Assembly (NCBI GenBank): GCA_947624315.1
Contig: CANQJU010000006.1
Span: 1-19,758 of the forward strand
Direction: 5' to 3'
Length of the DNA: 19,758 nt
From: an uncultured Bacilli bacterium
Lineage (GTDB): Bacteria; Bacillota_I; Bacilli_A; ML615J-28; CAG-698
Shown here: piece after piece, positions 14,487 to 19,758 of the stretch
How the letters are laid out: the number at the start of each line of letters is the position of its first letter
Numbering within the stretch: the stretch's first letter is position 1
Made by a program: the position numbers and the translations under genes
Notes under the pieces: generated by a model
Seen by the model: only the letters and a program-made list of their open reading frames with translations
Told to the model about the DNA's origin: nothing
The model's database searches: none

Positions 14487-17120
14487 TTAAATATCAAATT
14501 TAGTTAATATTTGTGATGGTGTCTTTTTTAATAAACCATAAATAGGTAACATACCACATATAATCATAGCAATAAATAAAATTACACCACCATAAAGAGC
14601 ATAGGAAATACTACTATTAAATGTTCCAACATTAAATGATTCAGATAATATTTTACTAACATTGAAATATAAAATTGTAGTAATAATATAACCTAATACA
14701 CTAGTAAATAATGTCAAGAAAAATGTATTAGCCAAAAATTGACCTAAAAGTTTTTTCCTTGGGAAACCTAGTGATCGATATACTCCTATATCATATGATA
14801 AATCAGATATCTTGTTTTTATTAATAATGTATGAAAATATCAAAGAAATCAATATTAATACAGCACTAGCAATTCCAAATATTAATTTTTGTGCTGTTCG
14901 ATCTTCTAATTCACTAAAATAAATTTGATGATCTTTTTGCTTTAATATTTTACTTTCATACTCGTTAAGAAATTCATTTGTTTCCTTAACTGATTTGACA
15001 GGTTTAAATATATAATTTTTATATTCTCTAGATACAATACTAGCTTCGAAATCACATAAGCCAATAACACTCATTGATTGTACGCTTCCATAATATATTC
15101 CTACAACTGTCTTGTCTTTATATTTATCTCCTATTTCATAGTTAGAGAAAAATGGAACAATAATTTCATCTTTATTTGCAAATGTTCTTCCATCTAATAT
15201 TTTATATTCGCTATCAGGATAATATGATAGTTTATCATATTGAAGAAAATTATTACTATAAGATGAAAAATCATTAAGAATAATTAAACTTTCATTAGAA
15301 AATGGATATGAATATACACCAACAACTTTATATTGTATAAATCTATAAGTTATAAATTCTGGCATTTCAAACTTTCCATCTTTAAGACAAGATTGATAAT
15401 TTACTAATGCTTCTCTATTTGTGTTTTCAAAAGAATAATTGGATAAATCACGTCCATAAATAATACTATATAATTTCTTCCCTTGGAAAGTCATTTTTTC
15501 TTTAGTAAGGGCGTTTGTGGCAAGAGGAGTACCAAATGTCAAATAACAATATTGACTCATATTGACATACCCATAAAATTGGTTTTGGGTAGTTATTCCA
15601 CAAATCGTATAATCTAAAGTCTTTCTTTCAGGATTAGAAAGATCTCCTTCTGTTGTAATAGTTATATTTTTACCAATGAATTCACCATATGATGTTTCTA
15701 ATTTAGTTGATTTGTTAATTTCATCAATATAATTAACTGTCAAAACAATTTCATTATTTTCTTGAGGAATACGTCCATATTCTACGGAAATATTTTCACG
15801 ATAAGGAATAATGAACATTTTTTGATAATAATTTGATACATATGAATAGTTTACTTGACTGCGACATGTAACTGTTCCCTCAATTGGTACATATAAGTCA
15901 CTTATCATATTATTTTCATACAATCCTTCAACAACTTGAGAATCAGCATATTTTACGCCATCATTAAGGAATGAATAATAATCATCATCATAAGAGATAT
16001 TACTCATATCAATATATTGCGAATTAGAGAATGATATTATACAAAATCCTAATACACATCCTAAAAGTATTAGAAGAGTTGTAAATATTTTAGCTTTTTT
16101 AGTTGTGCCAAAAATATTAATACCACTTATAAATGATTTAATTTTTTCAGAAAAAGATTTTTTGTTCTTCTTATCTTCAAACCAATCAGTATTGTATTCA
16201 AATGAAAAGTTCTCATCATATTCATTTTTTGATTGTTCTAATATTTCAACATTATTAATGTTAGCAAGTTTTAACTTATTATCACTATCAACATATATGT
16301 TTCCATTTGATATAATTACTCTTATTTGAGAGTTATTCTTGTTATCAAAGAATAAATTAATATTACCAATAGATGATTTAAAGTTTTCTTGATGCATATC
16401 ATTTAAATAAATAAAATTATCTTCATCTTCTGTGCTTTCAACATCTTTTAAATCTTGACTAGAAACTTCTCCATCTTTAACATTATAAATAAAATCGCAA
16501 TACTTATGAGCTAAATTATTATTATGAGTAACTAATAAAACCAAAGTCTTTTGAGAAATAGATTTTAAAATATTCATAATTTCTTTAGAATTTTTGCTAT
16601 CCAAATTACCAGTTGGTTCATCAGCAATTAATATTTTGGCATTTTTGATAAGAGCACGAGCAATAGATACTCTTTGTTGTTGACCACCTGATAAAGCATA
16701 AGCTTCTTTTTTACGATATTTATACATTCCAACAGCATTTAAAACATAAGTAATTCTTTTATCAACTTCTTCTGGATCTGTTACTCCAATCATTTCCAAA
16801 GCTATTTGTAAATTTTCATAGACAGTTTTATGTAATAATAATAAATAGTTTTGAAAAACATAACCAATATTTTTCACACGGAAAGCATCAATTTTATCCA
16901 TTTGATACTTTTTAATTATTACATCATCATATCTAATGATTCCTGTAGCTTTATCAAGTCCACCTAAGACATTCAATAGTGTTGTTTTACCACTTCCTGA
17001 ATGACCTAGAAAGCCAATTAATCCATTATTAGGTAATTCGATTGTAGTATTATTAATAACATGGATTTCATTCTTCTTGTTTTTATTAAAATATTTATTT
17101 AAATCAATTGTTTTAATCAT
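14487..17120 (-). CDS. fused ABC ATPase-FtsX permease (MacB-like), second of a pair
   Basis: An 877-residue ABC protein with ATPase and permease in one chain. ATPase domain at 1-220: Walker A GHSGSGKTT (39-47), Q-loop Gln90, signature LSGGQ (143-147), Walker B ILIADE (163-168), switch His199. Residues 235-335 form a charged, beta-rich linker domain ending in a basic stretch. One membrane span (about 345-365) leads into a large extracytoplasmic domain (about 370-735). Three C-terminal spans follow, carrying the FtsX-type cytoplasmic loop GVYRSLGFPRKKLLGQF. I chose the ATG at 17118-17120: it follows GAGGTGTTATAGT. The longer form starting 5 codons earlier (17135) lies inside the upstream gene and has no ribosome-binding site. 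Only 1 nt separates it from the preceding stop, so translation is coupled. Likely acts in export or envelope stress rather than uptake; substrate unknown. Confidence 0.9.
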   Translation of the reverse strand: MIKTIDLNKYFNKNKKNEIHVINNTTIELPNNGLIGFLGHSGSGKTTLLNVLGGLDKATGIIRYDDVIIKKYQMDKIDAFRVKNIGYVFQNYLLLLHKTVYENLQIALEMIGVTDPEEVDKRITYVLNAVGMYKYRKKEAYALSGGQQQRVSIARALIKNAKILIADEPTGNLDSKNSKEIMNILKSISQKTLVLLVTHNNNLAHKYCDFIYNVKDGEVSSQDLKDVESTEDEDNFIYLNDMHQENFKSSIGNINLFFDNKNNSQIRVIISNGNIYVDSDNKLKLANINNVEILEQSKNEYDENFSFEYNTDWFEDKKNKKSFSEKIKSFISGINIFGTTKKAKIFTTLLILLGCVLGFCIISFSNSQYIDMSNISYDDDYYSFLNDGVKYADSQVVEGLYENNMISDLYVPIEGTVTCRSQVNYSYVSNYYQKMFIIPYRENISVEYGRIPQENNEIVLTVNYIDEINKSTKLETSYGEFIGKNITITTEGDLSNPERKTLDYTICGITTQNQFYGYVNMSQYCYLTFGTPLATNALTKEKMTFQGKKLYSIIYGRDLSNYSFENTNREALVNYQSCLKDGKFEMPEFITYRFIQYKVVGVYSYPFSNESLIILNDFSSYSNNFLQYDKLSYYPDSEYKILDGRTFANKDEIIVPFFSNYEIGDKYKDKTVVGIYYGSVQSMSVIGLCDFEASIVSREYKNYIFKPVKSVKETNEFLNEYESKILKQKDHQIYFSELEDRTAQKLIFGIASAVLILISLIFSYIINKNKISDLSYDIGVYRSLGFPRKKLLGQFLANTFFLTLFTSVLGYIITTILYFNVSKILSESFNVGTFNSSISYALYGGVILFIAMIICGMLPIYGLLKKTPSQILTKFDI

Positions 17121-17121
17121 A

Positions 17122-19239
17122 CTATAACACCTCACTCTTTAGTGTAAGTGATAGATTAGATCGAGCAATTCTACGATCTGCTCTTATTCCCACAATCAAA
17201 GAGAATAATAATGAATAGATAAAGAAACATAATATTATAAAAACATTATTATATTTCATTATCATAAATATATCTATATTTAACAAATATCCTAAATAAC
17301 ATATTAATAGTACAAATATAGAAATTACTATATTAATAATAATCGATGAGCATAAAATAATTTTACGTAAATCTGATCCAATTATACCTACTGATCTTAA
17401 AATAGCATATTCTCTTGTTTTGCTTTCAAAAATACCTGAAACAATAAATAAACCAATTAATGATAAAATTATAATCGAAACAATTGATATTAAAATAAAT
17501 GTTAAATATCTAATATAAGTTTCTGATTCTTTATCAAAACCAACTTTTCCTGGAGTATCAGCTATATATCCAGCATCACGAGCAATTTTCGCAGCTTTAT
17601 CGACATCTTTTGGATAAAATACAACTTCATATACATCATCTATTTTTAGTGGTAAACATATATCAACTACATATCTTTCAACATTCTCATAATAATTAGT
17701 TTCAACAACAAAATTTTCTATACTGAAATCATATATACCAGATAAAGAAACAACTAAGTCAGTAACTTCAATATCTTTAGGTCCATAATAAACAATCCTA
17801 TTAGTTTTATTAGGTTCATTATAGTAGTTAATATTAGTATTAGTAATATTTATTGTTTCACCATCAACAGTACATTTTATTTTAGCATTTTTAATATAAC
17901 TTGCAGTTAATTCTGAAGAATAATCATCATGAGCATAAAATAAATTATCATAAACTTCATATGAATATCCATATCCACAGAAAATCAATCCATTATTTTG
18001 TAACAATTCATTATCAAATTTAAATGTTCCACCAATCTCACTTTTTAACATTTCATTATAAACAGAGAATTGTTTATAACTCATTACTAACATTACTTCA
18101 TTAGAGCCTTTAGGATAATCTCCTTCAATCATTACAAAATCATCAGGTAAATGATATGAGAAACATCCTGAAATCTTAGTTATAGGTCTTGAATTAGAAA
18201 GATTATTATCATACAAAGATAAAGATACTTCTGTTTCCTCATAAAAGGCATTTAAATATCTATCTCCATCAATTTTAGATAATTTATTCAAATCCAAAGT
18301 TTTATGATCTTTATCATATACAACCAAACGATTGCTTATATTATTATAATAACGACCATCAGGATTGTATTTAGCTTGATCTTTCAAAGTTAAAGATGAT
18401 AAAATCAAAAATAACAAAACAAACATTAATATCAAATGAACAATGCCAATAAAGAAACTTTTTTTAGGAGTTCCTTTAATATTTTGAATAAGCAACTTAA
18501 ATAAATTTTTATTAGTTATTTTTTTATCTACTAAATCAAGTGGTTCATTTAATTCATCACTGATTTCCTCTTTTTTAACATCAGAAATAACTTCACCATC
18601 TTTAAGAGTAATAGTTCTTGTAACTACATTTTCAACTTCTGCATAGTTATGAGTAACAATTAAGACAAGTTTATCTTTAGCTACTTCTTTTATTAATTGA
18701 ATAATTTGAGCACCATTTTCTGAATCAAGATTACCAGTTGGTTCATCACAAGCTAAAATATCACAATCAGTTGCTAAAGCCCGAGCAATAACACATCTTT
18801 GTTTCTCACCACCTGATAAATGACTAATTTTAGATTTAATAACATGAGAAAGACCAACTTTTTCAATATAATTAATAGCCATTTCATTAGCTGTTTTTGT
18901 GTCAAATCCTCTAACATATAAAGGAACTAAAACATTTTCTAAAACGGTATATGAATTAATAAGATTATAATTTTGAGATATTAAAGCAATATTCTTTTTA
19001 CGGAAAATATCGCGATCTAAATCGTTAAAAAATGATGTTTCATTACCCTTAAAATATATTTCTCCTTCTTCGTAGGTGTCCATTCCACAAATTACATTTA
19101 ATAGTGTTGATTTTCCAGCTCCACTTGCCCCAATTATGGCTATGAATTCATTCTTAGACATTTTCAAATTAATGTTCTTTAAGCCAATAGCAATTGTAGA
19201 ACCTTTATAAAATTTGCTAACATTCTTTAATTCTATCAT
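17122..19239 (-). CDS. fused ABC ATPase-FtsX permease (MacB-like), first of a pair
   Basis: A 705-residue ABC protein with the same plan as its downstream partner but a shorter linker and extracytoplasmic domain. ATPase: Walker A GASGAGKST (37-45), Q-loop Gln89, signature LSGGE (141-145), Walker B ILACDEP (161-167), switch His197. A basic linker (about 220-262) leads to a first span at 264-284. The extracytoplasmic domain covers about 290-575, and spans at about 578-604, 626-653 and 666-685 end the protein. The loop TREYAILRSVGIIGSDLRK between the second and third spans is the FtsX-family signature. Both ATPase sites are intact, so the pair probably forms a heterodimer of two active halves. 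The ATG follows GAGGTGATCATTT. The last codons contain the ribosome-binding site of the next gene. No histidine kinase, peptide precursor or lipoprotein gene lies beside it to hint at its substrate. Confidence 0.9.
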   Translation of the reverse strand: MIELKNVSKFYKGSTIAIGLKNINLKMSKNEFIAIIGASGAGKSTLLNVICGMDTYEEGEIYFKGNETSFFNDLDRDIFRKKNIALISQNYNLINSYTVLENVLVPLYVRGFDTKTANEMAINYIEKVGLSHVIKSKISHLSGGEKQRCVIARALATDCDILACDEPTGNLDSENGAQIIQLIKEVAKDKLVLIVTHNYAEVENVVTRTITLKDGEVISDVKKEEISDELNEPLDLVDKKITNKNLFKLLIQNIKGTPKKSFFIGIVHLILMFVLLFLILSSLTLKDQAKYNPDGRYYNNISNRLVVYDKDHKTLDLNKLSKIDGDRYLNAFYEETEVSLSLYDNNLSNSRPITKISGCFSYHLPDDFVMIEGDYPKGSNEVMLVMSYKQFSVYNEMLKSEIGGTFKFDNELLQNNGLIFCGYGYSYEVYDNLFYAHDDYSSELTASYIKNAKIKCTVDGETINITNTNINYYNEPNKTNRIVYYGPKDIEVTDLVVSLSGIYDFSIENFVVETNYYENVERYVVDICLPLKIDDVYEVVFYPKDVDKAAKIARDAGYIADTPGKVGFDKESETYIRYLTFILISIVSIIILSLIGLFIVSGIFESKTREYAILRSVGIIGSDLRKIILCSSIIINIVISIFVLLICYLGYLLNIDIFMIMKYNNVFIILCFFIYSLLFSLIVGIRADRRIARSNLSLTLKSEVL

Positions 19240-19260
19240 AAATGATCACCTCGATTTTAA

Positions 19261-19280
19261 AAATGAAATATATTTCATTT
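19261..19280 (-). repeat. 20-bp perfect palindrome in the ABC operon leader
   Basis: AAATGAAATATATTTCATTT is its own reverse complement. It lies between the predicted -10 (19297-19302) and the GAGGTG ribosome-binding site of the first ABC gene, so it starts about 10 nt into the transcript. It is a candidate repressor operator; as RNA it would form only an AU-rich stem. Confidence 0.6.
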
Positions 19281-19296
19281 AAAAGTATGTTTATAT

Positions 19297-19325
19297 ATTA
19301 TATACTAATTTTCTCAAAAAATCAA
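19297..19325 (-). promoter_or_regulatory. promoter of the ABC transporter operon
   Basis: Minus-strand -35 TTGATT (19320-19325) and a consensus -10 TATAAT (19297-19302) with 17-bp spacing, about 58 nt upstream of the ATG. Confidence 0.7.
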
Positions 19326-19329
19326 CTCA

Positions 19330-19343
19330 ACCAAGCGCTTTCA
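19330..19343 (-). promoter_or_regulatory. candidate CcpA catabolite-responsive element (cre)
   Basis: TGAAAGCGCTTGGT matches the cre consensus TGWAARCGYTWNCW at 13 of 14 positions; only the C near the end is G. It sits 4 nt upstream of the -35 box of the ABC operon, its centre about 46 bp before the predicted transcription start. In known regulons a cre upstream of the -35 can mean activation, but this position alone does not decide. CcpA itself is not in the window. Confidence 0.6.
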
Positions 19344-19407
19344 TTAGCATTTTTGTAAAATATACAAATATAAAATTAAAATGGTTAATACATTTTTTAA
19401 AAACTAC

Positions 19408-19436
19408 TTGCATATTTTTTGAAAATATGATATTAT
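19408..19436 (+). promoter_or_regulatory. tRNA-Leu promoter
   Basis: Plus-strand -35 TTGCAT (19408-19413) and -10 TATTAT (19431-19436), 17 bp apart, ending 10 nt before the tRNA. It is divergent from the ABC operon promoter. Confidence 0.7.
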
Positions 19437-19446
19437 ATATATACTT

Positions 19447-19529
19447 GCGGGTATGGCGGAACTGGCAGACGCGCTAGACTTAGAATCTAGTTCCTAGGAG
19501 TGCAGGTTCGATTCCTGTTACCCGCACCA
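19447..19529 (+). tRNA. tRNA-Leu (anticodon UAG)
   Basis: Class II tRNA with a perfect 7-bp acceptor stem, GCGGGTA (19447-19453) with TACCCGC (19519-19525). The anticodon stem CTAGA/TCTAG closes the loop CTTAGAA, giving anticodon TAG for CUA and other CUN leucine codons. A variable arm (TTCCTAGGAGT region) follows. The T arm is GCAGG-TTCGATT-CCTGT. The discriminator A and CCA end are encoded (19526-19529). It stands alone with its own promoter and terminator. Confidence 0.97.
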
Positions 19530-19543
19530 TAATATGAAAAATA

Positions 19544-19576
19544 AATCTGATACATTTGGTATCAGATTATTTTTTT
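19544..19576 (+). terminator. bidirectional terminator between tRNA-Leu and the convergent gene
   Basis: A perfect 10-bp stem, AATCTGATAC (19544-19553) with GTATCAGATT (19559-19568), 5-nt loop, then seven T on the plus strand. On the minus strand a U-rich tract (UUAUUUUU) also follows, so it can end the gene coming from the right. The last two bases of the stem are part of that gene's stop codon. Confidence 0.88.
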
Positions 19577-19758
19577 ATTATTGATTTATCTATAATTGAC
19601 ATATTTTGATCATATAAAGTTGTAGTGATATCTTTATCGCTCACTTCAACAAATATTCCCCCAATAGTTTTTAGACCATTGCTATATCTAAAAGCTACTT
19701 TAGGATTGTCAATAGTTTCATTGATTTCTTGACCCCTATCACCATCACTAGATGGGCA
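19567..19758 (-). CDS. C-terminal end of an unidentified protein (5' part outside the window)
   Basis: The minus-strand frame is open from the window edge for 63 codons to a TAA at 19567-19569. It starts CPSSDGDRGQEIN and ends with the segments KTIGGIFVEVSDKDI and LYDQNMSIIDKSIIKK. The alternating polar and hydrophobic pattern suggests a beta-rich C-terminus; a terminal 'lyd..g.iid' strand of this kind occurs in some secreted hydrolases and calcineurin-like phosphoesterases, but this is only a resemblance. No membrane anchor or sorting motif is visible in the fragment. Codon use and the shared terminator support a real gene. I do not recognise the family. Confidence 0.7.
   Translation of the reverse strand, partial: CPSSDGDRGQEINETIDNPKVAFRYSNGLKTIGGIFVEVSDKDITTTLYDQNMSIIDKSIIKK

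Noticed and set aside
17121..17135. Start of the second ABC gene five codons upstream (MRCYS)
   Set aside because: It has no ribosome-binding site and overlaps the previous gene, while the ATG at 17118-17120 has a well-placed GAGGTG.
1..19758. CRISPR arrays, insertion sequences, phage genes, toxin-antitoxin or known defence modules
   Set aside because: I found no regularly spaced repeats, transposase or integrase motifs, or recognisable defence genes. Apart from the left edge, the window reads as ordinary core genome plus an ABC pair.

Overview
The window looks like a chromosomal segment of a low-GC member of the Bacillota, most likely class Bacilli near the Erysipelotrichales, RF39 or Izemoplasma-like lineages. 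The evidence is the very AT-rich sequence, the PolC-type replicative polymerase, strong AGGAGG/GAGGTG ribosome-binding sites, a RlmCD-like methyltransferase, and fused ABC ATPase-permease proteins. Tryptophan is written TGG in the conserved genes, and those genes have no in-frame TGA. The standard bacterial code is therefore used, which argues against Mycoplasma or Spiroplasma. Every protein gene is on the minus strand; only a tRNA-Leu(UAG) is on the plus strand.

Layout from right to left, in the direction of transcription of the minus strand. 19567-19758 is the 3' end of an unidentified protein, which shares a bidirectional terminator with the convergent tRNA-Leu (19447-19529). 19240-19446 is a regulatory intergenic region. 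It has divergent promoters for the tRNA and the ABC operon, a near-consensus CcpA cre site and a perfect 20-bp palindrome. 14487-19239 is a translationally coupled pair of large ABC proteins, each an N-terminal ATPase fused to an FtsX/MacB-type permease, ending in an 11-bp terminator hairpin.

10888-14339 is a four-gene operon with 12-30 nt gaps: a DNA-deoxyinosine/uracil glycosylase with no normal start codon, an alkaline-phosphatase-superfamily phosphodiesterase, a Cof-type HAD phosphatase and an M42 aminopeptidase. It has its own promoter and a leader hairpin. 6310-10815 is polC, followed by a 7-TM Bax-inhibitor-1/YccA protein, aroQ (type II dehydroquinase) and gap (glyceraldehyde-3-phosphate dehydrogenase), each with a recognisable promoter. 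gap ends in a textbook terminator. Downstream is an AI-2E-family permease, a hypothetical protein and an RlmCD-type 23S rRNA methyltransferase.

Positions 1-560 are decayed: the last 51 codons of an ABC exporter ATPase without its upstream half, and a broken small membrane-protein frame. Most of the window is ordinary core genome. I see no CRISPR array, insertion sequence, phage gene or clearly new defence system. The points most worth checking are the cre site and palindrome in front of the ABC pair, the non-canonical start of the glycosylase, the RNA-specific leader hairpin, and the remnants at the left edge.
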